Below are positions 44,723 to 53,098 of a DNA stretch of 64,000 nucleotides, piece by piece; positions within the stretch are counted from its first letter, which is position 1, and every line of letters begins with the position of its first letter. The stretch comes from Arthrobacter sp. GTDB taxonomy: Bacteria; Actinomycetota; Actinomycetes; Actinomycetales; Micrococcaceae. The DNA lies in the NCBI GenBank assembly GCA_031277795.1, contig JAITLQ010000017.1:1-64000 (forward strand), written 5' to 3'. Made by a program: the position numbers and the translations under genes. The notes under the pieces were generated by a model. That model was not told the origin of the DNA and ran no database searches. It saw only the letters and a list, made by a program, of their open reading frames with translations.

Positions 44723-45895
44723 ATGACGCTGAACGGCCCCAGCCCCGCAGACCTCATCGACTTCGACGACCTGCTCACGCCGGAGGAGCTGCAGACGCGC
44801 GCCACGGTGCGGAACTTCGTCAACGAGACGATCAAGCCCAACATCGCCGGCTGGTACGACGAGGCCCGCTTCCCCGTGGAGATCGTCCCGGAGCTGGGCC
44901 GCATGGGCCTGCTCGGCATGCACCTGAAGGGCTACGGCTGCGCCGGCCGCTCCGCCGTGGAGTACGGCCTGGCCGGCGCCGAGCTGGAGGCCGGCGACTC
45001 CGGCCTGCGCACCTTCGTCTCCGTGCAGGGCTCGCTGGCCATGTCGGCGATCCACAAGCACGGCTCCGAGGAGCACAAGCAGGAATGGCTGCCGCAGATG
45101 GCCACGGGCGAGGCCATCGGCTTCTTCGGCCTCACGGAGCCTACCGCCGGCTCCGACCCGGCCTCCATGAAGACCTTCGCCCGCCGCGACGGCGACGACT
45201 GGGTCCTGAACGGCTCCAAGCGCTGGATCGGCCTGGCCTCCCTGGCCAAGGTGGGTGTCATCTGGGCGCAGACGGACGAGGGCATCCGCGGCTTCGTGGT
45301 CCCCACCGACACCCCCGGCTTCAAGGCCACGCCGATCGCCCCCAAGATGTCGATGCGCGCCTCCGTGCAGTGCGACATCGAGCTCACCGACGTGCGCCTG
45401 CCCGGCTCGGCCGTCCTCCCCGAGGTCCGCGGCCTCAAGGGCCCCTTCTCCTGCCTCAACGAGGCCCGCTACGGCATCCTCTGGGGTGCCATGGGCGCGG
45501 CGCGCGATGCCTTCGAGGACGCCCTGGCCTACTCGCAGGAGCGCATCCAGTTCGACAAGCCCATCGCCGCCTTCCAGCTCACGCAGAAGAAGCTCGTGGA
45601 CATGGCCCTCGAGATCAACAAGGGCTTCCTGCTGGCCCTGCACGTGGGCCGCAAGAAGGACGCCGGCACGCTCAAGCTGCACCAGATCAGCGTGGGCAAG
45701 CTCAACAACGTCCGCGAGGCCATCGAGATCTGCCGCGAGGCCCGCACCATCCTGGGCGCCAACGGCATCTCCGCCGAGCACCCCGCCATGCGCCACGCGG
45801 CCAACCTCGAGTCGGTGCGCACCTACGAGGGCACGGACGAGGTCCACACGCTGATCCTCGGTCAGCAGCTCACCGGCATCGCCGCGTACCGCTGA
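44723..45895 (+). CDS. acyl-CoA dehydrogenase, glutaryl-CoA dehydrogenase-like
   Basis: This 390-aa flavoenzyme has all-alpha N domain with NIAGWYDEARFP and GMHLKGYGCAG, the FAD-binding FFGLTEPTAGSDPASMKT, and the C-terminal catalytic Glu region TYEGTDEVHTLILGQQLTG typical of the GCDH branch. It oxidises an acyl-CoA (glutaryl-CoA is the likeliest, in lysine or tryptophan breakdown) and passes electrons to ETF. AGGAG precedes the ATG. It heads an operon with the aldehyde dehydrogenase. Confidence 0.92.
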   Translation: MTLNGPSPADLIDFDDLLTPEELQTRATVRNFVNETIKPNIAGWYDEARFPVEIVPELGRMGLLGMHLKGYGCAGRSAVEYGLAGAELEAGDSGLRTFVSVQGSLAMSAIHKHGSEEHKQEWLPQMATGEAIGFFGLTEPTAGSDPASMKTFARRDGDDWVLNGSKRWIGLASLAKVGVIWAQTDEGIRGFVVPTDTPGFKATPIAPKMSMRASVQCDIELTDVRLPGSAVLPEVRGLKGPFSCLNEARYGILWGAMGAARDAFEDALAYSQERIQFDKPIAAFQLTQKKLVDMALEINKGFLLALHVGRKKDAGTLKLHQISVGKLNNVREAIEICREARTILGANGISAEHPAMRHAANLESVRTYEGTDEVHTLILGQQLTGIAAYR

Positions 45896-45903
45896 TGCAC
45901 GAC

Positions 45904-45934
45904 GGCGGCCGGGCACCTTGGGCGCCCGGCCGCC
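45904..45934 (+). terminator. hairpin between the dehydrogenase genes
   Basis: GGCGGCCGGGC pairs perfectly with GCCCGGCCGCC around a 9-nt loop, eight bases after the stop. It could attenuate transcription into the aldehyde dehydrogenase. Confidence 0.6.
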
Positions 45935-46027
45935 GGCCCACCACCCCAGGTGCCGCGAGGCACCTCCCCAGACCACCCGCCGTCGGGCACTTTTCTTGGC
46001 AGCCCGCGCCTCACCAGGAGGACCACC

Positions 46028-47473
46028 ATGAGCGATGCAGTCGAGTTGAAGAGCCTGATCGGCGGGGCATGGCGTGAGGGCGCCGGCGCGAGCATCGAAT
46101 CGACCAACCCGGCGCGCCCGGGCGAGATCGTGGCGCGCGGCTGTGCCGTGGTGGCAGCGGACGTCGACGCCGCCTTTGCCGCGGCCCGCGCCGCCGCCCC
46201 CGCCTGGGCCGCGACGCCGCTGCACGCGCGCGGCGAGGTGCTCGCCCGCGCCGCCGCGATCATCGACGCCAACGCTGAGGCGTGGGGCGCCGAGCTCACC
46301 GCCGAGGAGGGCAAGACCCTGGCCGAGGGCATCGGCGAGGTGCGCCGCGCCGCCGCCGTGCTGCGCTACCAGGCCGAGGCAGGCAACCGCGAGCAGGGCT
46401 CCGTCTTTGCCTCGCCGCGCGCGGGCGAACAGATCCTCGTGACGCACAAGCCGCTCGGCGTGGTGGGCGTCGTGACGCCCTTCAACTTCCCGATCGCGAT
46501 TCCGGCGTGGAAGATCGCGCCGGCGCTCGTGTACGGCAACACCGTGGTGTGGAAACCCGCCTCGGCCGTGCCGTTGCTGGCCTTCCGCCTGGCCTCCGCC
46601 CTGCACGACGCCGGGCTCCCGGCCGGCGTGCTCAACCTGGTGCTCGGCGGGTCGGCGCTGGGCGACGCGATCGTTGATCACGCCGAGCTGGACGGGTTGA
46701 CCTTCACCGGGTCCACGGGCGTTGGCCGCTCGTTGGCCGGCCGAGCCGCCGCGCGCGGTGTGCCGATGCAGGCCGAGATGGGCGGCAAGAACGCCTCGGT
46801 GGTCTTGGCGGATGCCGACCTGGACCTGGCGGCCGAGCAGGTGCTCTTCGGCGCCTTCCGCTCCACGGGCCAGAAATGCACGGCCACCTCGCGCCTGGTG
46901 CTGGACGAGGCCATCGCCGATGACTTCCTGGGCCGCCTGCGCGCGCTGCTTTCGAACTGGCGCGTGGGGGATCCCTCCTCGCCCGCCTCCGACATGGGCC
47001 CCGTGGTCTCCGAGCGGGCCGCGTCCGACATCGCCGCGTCGGTGCTCGCGGCGGTGGAGGGCGGCGCCCGCGTGATCCTGGGCGGCGAGGCCCCCGAGGG
47101 CGCGTTTCTCACCCCCACGCTGCTCGAGATGCCCGAGGGGGCCGCTGGTGAGGAGAACCTGGCCTGGAACGAGGAGTTCTTCGGCCCCGTGGTCTCCATT
47201 CGCCGCGTTTCCGGCGCGCGCGAGGCCTTCGAGGCCGCCAACCATGGCGACCTTGGCCTCTCCTGCGCCGTGTTCACGCGCGACATCGCCACGGCCCTCT
47301 CCGCCGTGGACGGCATCGACGTGGGCATGTTGCACGTGAACTCGGAATCGGCCGGCGCCGACCCGCACGTGCCCTTCGGTGGGGCCAAGCGCTCCGGCTA
47401 CGGTCCCAAGGAACAGGGCCTCGCCGCGCGCGAGTTCTTCACGCACACCACCACGGTGTACCTGCGCGGCTGA
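46028..47473 (+). CDS. NAD(P)-dependent aldehyde dehydrogenase
   Basis: This 481-aa ALDH has the cofactor fold FTGSTGVGRSLAG, catalytic Glu in EMGGKNASVVLADADLD (near 254) and catalytic Cys in STGQKCTATSRLVL (near 288). It resembles semialdehyde dehydrogenases (ketoglutarate- or succinate-semialdehyde) rather than betaine aldehyde enzymes. With glutaryl-CoA dehydrogenase nearby and a PucR control gene, a role in a dicarboxylate or amino-acid degradation route is plausible. A full AGGAGG site precedes the ATG. Confidence 0.93.
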   Translation: MSDAVELKSLIGGAWREGAGASIESTNPARPGEIVARGCAVVAADVDAAFAAARAAAPAWAATPLHARGEVLARAAAIIDANAEAWGAELTAEEGKTLAEGIGEVRRAAAVLRYQAEAGNREQGSVFASPRAGEQILVTHKPLGVVGVVTPFNFPIAIPAWKIAPALVYGNTVVWKPASAVPLLAFRLASALHDAGLPAGVLNLVLGGSALGDAIVDHAELDGLTFTGSTGVGRSLAGRAAARGVPMQAEMGGKNASVVLADADLDLAAEQVLFGAFRSTGQKCTATSRLVLDEAIADDFLGRLRALLSNWRVGDPSSPASDMGPVVSERAASDIAASVLAAVEGGARVILGGEAPEGAFLTPTLLEMPEGAAGEENLAWNEEFFGPVVSIRRVSGAREAFEAANHGDLGLSCAVFTRDIATALSAVDGIDVGMLHVNSESAGADPHVPFGGAKRSGYGPKEQGLAAREFFTHTTTVYLRG

Positions 47474-47606
47474 GCCCCGGCGGGGCGCGGGCTCTCCGCC
47501 CGAATCGCCCTGGCGCCCCGCTCTGCGGCGCCTGCCCCCCTGCGGCGGCTTCCTCCCCCGACGTCCGGCCCTGCCCTGAGGCCCAGTCCTGCGGCATCCT
47601 CCCCCG

Positions 47607-47666
47607 GAATCGGAGTGGGTTTGGTACGTTTTTCGGCCGAAAAACGTACCAAACCCACTCCGATCC
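47607..47666. repeat. long palindromic element, copy B (shared with 40.5 kb)
   Basis: Two 30-nt arms (47607-47636 and 47637-47666) pair with one mismatch and no spacer. The core GGTTTGGTACGTTTTT is identical to the copy at 40485-40544. The rest of the intergenic region (47474-47839) holds no gene, apart from a small hairpin TGGGGCC/GGCCCCA at 47790-47806 near the next start. Confidence 0.8.
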
Positions 47667-47839
47667 TGTTGGGGACGGGCGGCGTTCGGCTGGAGAGGGG
47701 CGGGAACATGGCAAGCGAGGGGACGGGGAGCGCACGACGGCGCGCGGCCGGGTGCCGCTCGACGCTCGCTCGGGTTTCGTGACAGTGTGGGGCCAAGCGG
47801 CCCCACAGGGGGAGGCCGCACCGACGAGGGGAAATCCAC

Positions 47840-48103
47840 GTGGCCCAGTTCGTGATCATGGCCGAGACGGATCTGCGCGGCGCGAGCCAGGGTGGCAAGT
47901 ACGCCTACCTCGGCCCGCTGGAGGAGGACGAGGCGCGGCGCCACTTCCTGGACATCCAGGCGGGACGACCCCATGAACTCGTGGCCGACCGCAAGAACGG
48001 CGTGCGCACCCTCGAAGCCCCGAACCGCGTGAGCGTCCTCTCGCGATCAAGCCTGACGCGCGGCGTCGTGCTTGATCGCTACACGCTCTCCGAGGTGCTC
48101 TGA
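47840..48103 (+). CDS. 87-aa protein of unknown function
   Basis: A GTG start with GAGGGGAA upstream opens this small soluble protein (YAYLGPLEEDEARRHF, VLSRSSLTRGVVLDRYTL). It ends one base before the ATG of the next gene. The three genes 47840-49779 form a tight operon. No motif was recognised. Confidence 0.65.
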   Translation: MAQFVIMAETDLRGASQGGKYAYLGPLEEDEARRHFLDIQAGRPHELVADRKNGVRTLEAPNRVSVLSRSSLTRGVVLDRYTLSEVL

Positions 48104-48104
48104 G

Positions 48105-48938
48105 ATGGCCTCCGCGTGGAACCTGGGCTTCGAGGTCGAGGGCGGGCTGGCCAAGGATCCCGGCGGCAAGGCCGAGGTGCCGGTGCCTGAGCACGCTCCC
48201 TCGGGCTGGGCCGGGACCGACGGGCCCAACATCCCGTGGGAGAACTGGCCCCGACACAAGGTCTTGGGGCTGCCGCTCATGCACCTCGTGACGCTCTTCC
48301 TGCCCGAGGAGTACCGCCGCAAGGGGCCCGAGTACGTGGGCGTGGCGTTCTTTGCCGCCGGCGGTGAGAGCGACCCGGAGGCCACGGGGGAGTCCCAGTG
48401 GGAACTCCAGGACGGCCCAGCATGGGAGGCCTTCAACGCCGACCTCACCGCGGCCGTGGAGAGCGAGCAGACCTCGTATCGTCTCGACGTGCTCGGCGGC
48501 CCGTGGGCGCTCGTGTGGCTGACCCAGGAGCAGATCGAGGCCGGTCCTACGCCGCCGCACGCCGACCCGCGACCGGAGGCCGCCCGCGGCGAAATCGAGT
48601 ACGGCGACGGCGAGAACGCGTGGGACAGTGTCTCGCCCACCACGCGGATCTGGCTGCTGCCTCGCGAGGACCCGAACGCAGGCGTCGAGCCCGTGGAGTA
48701 CGCGGGGGACGAGGATGAGTACGAGGACCCCTATCCCGATGGCGACGAGGCCCCGTGGGCGGGCGCCCTCTTCGGCTGGTCGCACCTGGGCGGCACGGTG
48801 TTCAACGTGCAGGCCCTGCCGGAGGGGCTCTCGCCCTGGTACCTCGAGTTCGAGGAGTTCGGCCATCTGAACCTCGGCGACGCCGGCACGCTGCAGGTGG
48901 ACCTCGAGACCGACGTCCTCGACTGGGCCTGCGGTTGA
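48105..48938 (+). CDS. acidic protein of unknown function, first of two tandem paralogues
   Basis: This 277-aa soluble, very acidic protein has ENWPRHKVLGLPLMHLVTLF, WALVWLTQEQIEAG, DPNAGVEPVEYAGDEDEYE and a C-terminal segment HLGGTVFNVQALPEGL then WYLEFEEFGHLNLG. The next gene has the same segments in the same order. The shape (proline-poor beta structure, HLGGT, conserved Trp and Pro) is reminiscent of DUF1963/YwqG-type proteins, but I am not sure. ATG one base after the previous stop. Confidence 0.7.
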   Translation: MASAWNLGFEVEGGLAKDPGGKAEVPVPEHAPSGWAGTDGPNIPWENWPRHKVLGLPLMHLVTLFLPEEYRRKGPEYVGVAFFAAGGESDPEATGESQWELQDGPAWEAFNADLTAAVESEQTSYRLDVLGGPWALVWLTQEQIEAGPTPPHADPRPEAARGEIEYGDGENAWDSVSPTTRIWLLPREDPNAGVEPVEYAGDEDEYEDPYPDGDEAPWAGALFGWSHLGGTVFNVQALPEGLSPWYLEFEEFGHLNLGDAGTLQVDLETDVLDWACG

Positions 48939-48957
48939 CGCCGGCGAAGGGGCGAAC

Positions 48958-49779
48958 CTGAGCGAGGAGATCCACCACGCACTCCAGGCCAGCGGGCGGG
49001 CTCGAATCCGCGAGGAGCTGCGGGCTGCCAGCGCCCTGCCGCCTGCCGCCCGCGACGAGACGGTGAAGGCCTATGGCGCCGAGAAGACCGACGATGAGGG
49101 TCTGGCGGACGGATGGACGAGCGGAGCCGGGCCGCATATCAGCCCCGAGCTGTGGCCGCGGCTGCCGGATACCGGCGAGCCCATGGGACTTGTCTTGGTT
49201 GCGCGCCTCCCGCGCGAGTATCAGCGTCGGGGTCCAGCGTTTCCCGGCGTCGCCTTCTTTGGAGAAGTCGATCAAGGTTTCGAGGAGGAGGTCGGCGGGT
49301 TCGCGCCGACCGCTAGGGCGATCCAGGCCGAGCACCCACAAGCGAGCTACTTTCGGGGCATCATTGACGGCTTCTTCGCGCTGATCTGGCTGACGGAAGC
49401 AGAGCTTGCTGGGGATCCGGTGCCTGACCCGAGCCTTCCCCACGACGAGCAGGAACCGGGATGCTTCTTTCGGTGGGTGAGGATCGACGATCCCAACGCT
49501 GGGCTCGCGCCGAGCGATGACGAGGCTTCACTCGAAGCGGGAGGCTACCTTTCTCCGGAAAACCCGGACGAGGAAGCGCGGGAGCCTATCCTGCCGTGGG
49601 CCGAGCCGCTGATCAACTACGTAGCGCACCTGGGCGGCACCTGCTTCCCTGGCCAGGGCGTGCCCGAGGGGCTGAGCCCGTACTACCTCGAGTTCTCGCA
49701 GGAGTTTGTGCAGCTCAACATCGGCACGGGCGTGGCCCAGCTGGACCTGGAGCGGAACACCTTCACCTGGTCCTGCTGA
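48958..49779 (+). CDS. second tandem paralogue of unknown function, probable CTG start
   Basis: This is up to 273 aa. In frame with the paralogue features (ALIWLTEAELAGDPVPD, WVRIDDPNAGLAPSDDEA, HLGGTCFPGQGVPEGLSPYY) the coding extends upstream past the GTG at 49063 to CTG at 48958, preceded by GAAGGGG at proper spacing (SEEIHHALQASGRARIREEL). A GTG at 49063 is the alternative, which would lose an N-terminal helical segment. It is the last gene of the operon. Confidence 0.65.
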   Translation: MSEEIHHALQASGRARIREELRAASALPPAARDETVKAYGAEKTDDEGLADGWTSGAGPHISPELWPRLPDTGEPMGLVLVARLPREYQRRGPAFPGVAFFGEVDQGFEEEVGGFAPTARAIQAEHPQASYFRGIIDGFFALIWLTEAELAGDPVPDPSLPHDEQEPGCFFRWVRIDDPNAGLAPSDDEASLEAGGYLSPENPDEEAREPILPWAEPLINYVAHLGGTCFPGQGVPEGLSPYYLEFSQEFVQLNIGTGVAQLDLERNTFTWSC

Positions 49780-49794
49780 CACCGCCCTGGCCGC

Positions 49795-49853
49795 GCATGC
49801 TGTTTTTGCGTTTGGCGCGTGAAAGATCCGCGCCAAACGCAAAAACAGCATGC
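49795..49853 (+). terminator. 25-bp perfect hairpin
   Basis: Perfect 25-nt arms (49795-49819, 49829-49853; TGTTTTTGCGTTTGGCGCG against its complement) around the 9-nt loop TGAAAGATC, 15 bases after the paralogue stop. An unusually long, partly AT-rich stem, likely a strong terminator. The function beyond that is unknown. Confidence 0.75.
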
Positions 49854-50043
49854 ATCGCCGGGGTCCGTGTAGCGACAGCATCGCCACCTGACCAGGCTTT
49901 CACCGTGTGGTGAACGGAACCATGGTGGGCGCCTCCGCCGGGGTTAAGGTGAAGGCATCATGTCGCGGCGACAGTAAATGTCGTCAGGCGACGGGCCGAG
50001 CCGGAGCATCCCCACCGGCACCAGGAGTAGAGGAAGTCACAGC

Positions 50044-50820
50044 ATGTCTGAGCAGCTTGCGGGCAAGGTCGCGATCGTCACCGGCGCGGCCGGAGGCCAG
50101 GGCGCGGCGGAGGCCAAGCTCTTCATCGAGCGCGGCGCCAAGGTGGTCATCACCGACTTCAACGACGAGCTGGGCGAGAAGACCGCCGCGGAGCTCGGCG
50201 AGAACGCCCTGTTCGTCCATCACGACGTCTCCTCCGAGGCCGACTGGGTCGGGGTGATCGAGAAGACCATCGAGGCCTTCGGCACCATCGACATCCTGGT
50301 CAACAACGCCGGCATCCTGAAGATGGCCCCGATCGAGGAGATCGACGTCGCCGGCTTCGACCGCATCATGTCCGTCAACGTTCGCGGCGCCTTCCTCGGC
50401 ATCAAGGCCGTCCTGCCCACCCTGAAGACCAAGGGCGGCTCGATCGTGAACATCTCCTCCCTCGCCGGCATGCAGGGGCAGCCCTACGCCACGGCCTACT
50501 CGGCCTCCAAGTACGCGGTGCGCGGCCTGACCAAGTCCGCCGCCCTCGAGCTCGGCCGCTACGGCATCCGCGTGAACTCCGTGCACCCGGGCACCATCGC
50601 CACGCCCATGACCATGGCCAACCTGCGCGATCTGGATGCCCCGTTCCCGCTCGCCGCCATGAACCGCATCGGCACCCCGGCGGACATCGCCCCGCTCGTG
50701 GCCTTCCTCGCTTCGGACGAGTCCAGCTACATCTCCGGCGAGGAGCACGTGGTGGACGGCGGCTCGCTGGCCGGCCAGTCGGCGCAGCTCATGGACGCCA
50801 TGATGACCCAGAAGGATTGA
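50044..50820 (+). CDS. short-chain dehydrogenase/reductase
   Basis: This 258-aa classical SDR has TGAAGGQGAAEAKLF (NAD(P) loop), NNAG near 88 and the Ser-Tyr-Lys triad in NISSLAGMQ and YATAYSASKYAV (near 136, 150 and 154). GAGGAAG precedes the ATG. The substrate cannot be named. Hydroxysteroid/glucose-dehydrogenase-like relatives are common. It ends before a convergent terminator. Confidence 0.9.
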   Translation: MSEQLAGKVAIVTGAAGGQGAAEAKLFIERGAKVVITDFNDELGEKTAAELGENALFVHHDVSSEADWVGVIEKTIEAFGTIDILVNNAGILKMAPIEEIDVAGFDRIMSVNVRGAFLGIKAVLPTLKTKGGSIVNISSLAGMQGQPYATAYSASKYAVRGLTKSAALELGRYGIRVNSVHPGTIATPMTMANLRDLDAPFPLAAMNRIGTPADIAPLVAFLASDESSYISGEEHVVDGGSLAGQSAQLMDAMMTQKD

Positions 50821-50845
50821 CAGCTAGCTGTCGCATTGCGCACAG

Positions 50846-50886
50846 GGGGCCCGACGGCGGGTGGTGACCACCCGCCGTCGGGCCCC
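50846..50886. terminator. terminator between convergent SDR and CoA-binding genes
   Basis: GGGGCCCGACGGCGGGTGGT pairs with ACCACCCGCCGTCGGGCCCC around one unpaired base. The stem contains the GCCCGACGGC word. Confidence 0.8.
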
Positions 50887-50967
50887 GTTCTTGTTCTGCG
50901 CGCGGTGCGCGCGGCACCGGCGCGTACGGAGTGCCGGATGCGCGCCAACAGCGCGCTCGAGCGGAGG

Positions 50968-51483
50968 CTAGGCGCGGACCTGCCGCTTCGAGGAGATGAC
51001 GCCGGTGTCGAAGCCGGCCAGGTGCAGCCCACCGTGGAAGCGGGCGTGCTCGATCTTGACGCAGCGGTCCATGACCACGGCGAGACCGGCGGCCTCGGCG
51101 ATCGCCGCCGCCTCCTCGTTCCAGGAACCCAGCTGCAGCCACAGCGTCTTGGCGCCGGCATCGATGGCCTCCTGGGCCACGCCCGGCAGATCGTCGTGCT
51201 TGCGGAAGACGTCCACCAGATCGGGGGACTCCGGCAGGTCCGCGAGGGACTTGTACACCGGCTGGCCCAGGATCTCCTTGGCCACGGGGTTCACGAAGTA
51301 GACCTTGTACGGCGAGGACGAGAGCAGGTACGTCGCCACGAAGTACGAGGCGCGCGAGGGCTTGTCCGAGGCGCCGACGATGGCGATGGACTTCGCCTCG
51401 CGCAGCAGGTTCAGCCGCTCGCCGGCGCTGGGGCCCACCCAGGTGCGCTGCGGCTGGGCGGCCGCATCCGTCGTCGTGCTCAC
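50968..51483 (-). CDS. CoA-binding domain protein
   Basis: This 171-aa protein has a CoA-binding Rossmann fold: SIAIVGASDKPSRASYFVAT, VYFVNPVAKEILGQPVYKSL and KTLWLQLGSWNEEAA near 115. The GTG start overlaps the metY stop (GTGA), so it is translationally coupled to sulfur amino-acid synthesis. YccU/YneT-type relatives have no fixed reaction. It probably binds CoA or a thioester produced in that pathway. Confidence 0.85.
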   Translation of the reverse strand: MSTTTDAAAQPQRTWVGPSAGERLNLLREAKSIAIVGASDKPSRASYFVATYLLSSSPYKVYFVNPVAKEILGQPVYKSLADLPESPDLVDVFRKHDDLPGVAQEAIDAGAKTLWLQLGSWNEEAAAIAEAAGLAVVMDRCVKIEHARFHGGLHLAGFDTGVISSKRQVRA

Positions 51484-52850
51484 TTGACACCTCCCACGGG
51501 AATCGTGCAGGCCTCGTACTCGGGGGCGGCGAATTCCTCCGCGGCCTCCGGTTCGGTCTGCGAGGCGGTGAGGGCCTGGTCCAGGTCCCACAGGATGTCC
51601 TCGAGATCCTCGAGCCCCACGGAGATGCGGATGAGGTCATCGGGGATGCCGCCGGCCACGAGCTGCTCGGGCGTGAGCTGCTGGTGCGTCGTGGAGGCCG
51701 GGTGCAGCACCAGCGTCTTGGCGTCGCCGATGTTGGCGAGGTGGCTGGCCAGCTGCAGGTTCTCGATGAAGCGTGCGCCAGCCTCGCGGCCGCCCTTCAC
51801 GCCGAAGGAGAAGACGGATCCCACGCCGCCGGGCAACAGGGCCTTGGCGCGCTCGTGCTCCGGGTGGGAGGGCAGCGAGGCGTGGTTGACGTAGGTGACG
51901 AGCGGGTGCTCGTCCAGCCACGCGGCCACGGCGTTGGCGTTGCGCACGTGCTCGTCCATGCGCTGCGGCAGGGTCTCCACGCCGATGAGCAGGTTAAACG
52001 CGGACTGCGGCGCCAGGGACGGCCCGATGTCGCGCAGCTGCTCCGAGCGCAGCTTCGTCAGGAAGCCGTACTCGCCGAAGTTGCCCCACCAGGAGACATT
52101 GCCGTAGGAGGCCACGGGCTCCGTCATGGACGGGAACTTGCCGTTGCCCCAGTTGAAGCGACCGGATTCCACGACCACGCCGCCGAGGGTGGTGCCGTGC
52201 CCGCCCATGAACTTGGTGGCGGAGTGGATGACGATGTCGGCGCCGTGTTCCAGCGGGCGCAGGAGGTACGGCGTGGTGAGCGTGGAGTCCACGACGAGCG
52301 GGATCCCGTGACGGTGCGCCACCTCGCCCAGGCCGTCCAGGTCCACGATGGCACCGGACGGGTTGGCCACGACCTCGGTGTAGATGGCCTTGGTGTTCTC
52401 CTGGATGGCCGCCTCGAAGTCGGCGGCCTCGGAGGAGTCCACGAAGGTGGTCTCCACGCCGAAGCGGCGCAGGGTCACGTCCAGCTGCGTGATGGTGCCG
52501 CCGTAGAGGCGCGAGGAGGCCACGATGTGGTCGCCGGCCTGGGTCAGCGCGGCGAAGGTGATGAACTCAGCGGCCATGCCGGAGGCGGTGGCCACGGCGC
52601 CGATGCCGCCCTCGAGGGAGGCGATGCGCTCCTCGAAGGCCGCCACCGTGGGGTTGCCGATGCGGCTGTAGATGTTGCCGTACTTCTGCAGCGCAAAGAG
52701 GTTGGCGGCGTCGTTGGCGTCTTGGAAGACGAACGAGCTGGTCTGGTAGATCGGCACGGCGCGGGCTCCGTGCTCGGAGTCCGGCGTCCCGCCGGCGTGC
52801 AGGGCACGCGTGCGGAAGCCGAAGCGGTGTTCGGGCGTGGTCGAGGGCAT
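51480..52850 (-). CDS. metY: O-acetylhomoserine sulfhydrylase
   Basis: This 456-aa PLP enzyme joins O-acetylhomoserine with sulfide (or methanethiol) to give homocysteine or methionine. Segments: RALHAGGTPDSEHGARAVPI, YSRIGNPTVAAFEERIASLE and the PLP Lys in SATKFMGGHGTTLGG (near 218), with the C-terminal SVGLEDLEDILWDL. GGAAGGAG precedes the ATG. A SAM riboswitch lies in its leader, which fits repression when methionine/SAM is plentiful. Confidence 0.94.
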   Translation of the reverse strand: MPSTTPEHRFGFRTRALHAGGTPDSEHGARAVPIYQTSSFVFQDANDAANLFALQKYGNIYSRIGNPTVAAFEERIASLEGGIGAVATASGMAAEFITFAALTQAGDHIVASSRLYGGTITQLDVTLRRFGVETTFVDSSEAADFEAAIQENTKAIYTEVVANPSGAIVDLDGLGEVAHRHGIPLVVDSTLTTPYLLRPLEHGADIVIHSATKFMGGHGTTLGGVVVESGRFNWGNGKFPSMTEPVASYGNVSWWGNFGEYGFLTKLRSEQLRDIGPSLAPQSAFNLLIGVETLPQRMDEHVRNANAVAAWLDEHPLVTYVNHASLPSHPEHERAKALLPGGVGSVFSFGVKGGREAGARFIENLQLASHLANIGDAKTLVLHPASTTHQQLTPEQLVAGGIPDDLIRISVGLEDLEDILWDLDQALTASQTEPEAAEEFAAPEYEACTIPVGGVK

Positions 52851-52864
52851 GAGACTCCTTCCAT

Positions 52865-52985
52865 CGACTCCCGGCGGTAGCACCTGGCTTCCCTGCACGA
52901 CGACGCGTTCTCGCCTTGAGGGGGCTGGTTGCTGCGGTCTCGACGGGCCGGGTCCCTGAACCGCTCTTGATGGTCGTGTTCAGTT
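52865..52985 (-). promoter_or_regulatory. SAM riboswitch (S-box superfamily) upstream of metY
   Basis: Reading the minus strand from about 52978 the leader has ATCAAGAGCGGTTCAGGGA, then CCCGGCCC, then GCAACC (plus 52927-52932), then GGTGCTACC (plus 52876-52884), in the order of the S-box aptamer. The distance to metY is about 20 bases, so the aptamer likely controls translation initiation or transcription readthrough. Confidence 0.85.
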
Positions 52986-53098
52986 TGTCAGCGCGGGTGA
53001 GGTCACGCGAAATCATGTTCCGTCACACGGCGCAAAGCGACGCCCGCCTCGAAGCATCTTCGAAGGCGGGCGCCGCTGTGGGCCGGTGTCGGCCGGCG

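Noticed and set aside
44576-47974. Very long minus-strand open frame opposite the acyl-CoA and aldehyde dehydrogenase genes
   Set aside because: It is antisense to two clear enzymes, has no start context or motif, and reflects the GC-rich third-position bias that removes stop codons.
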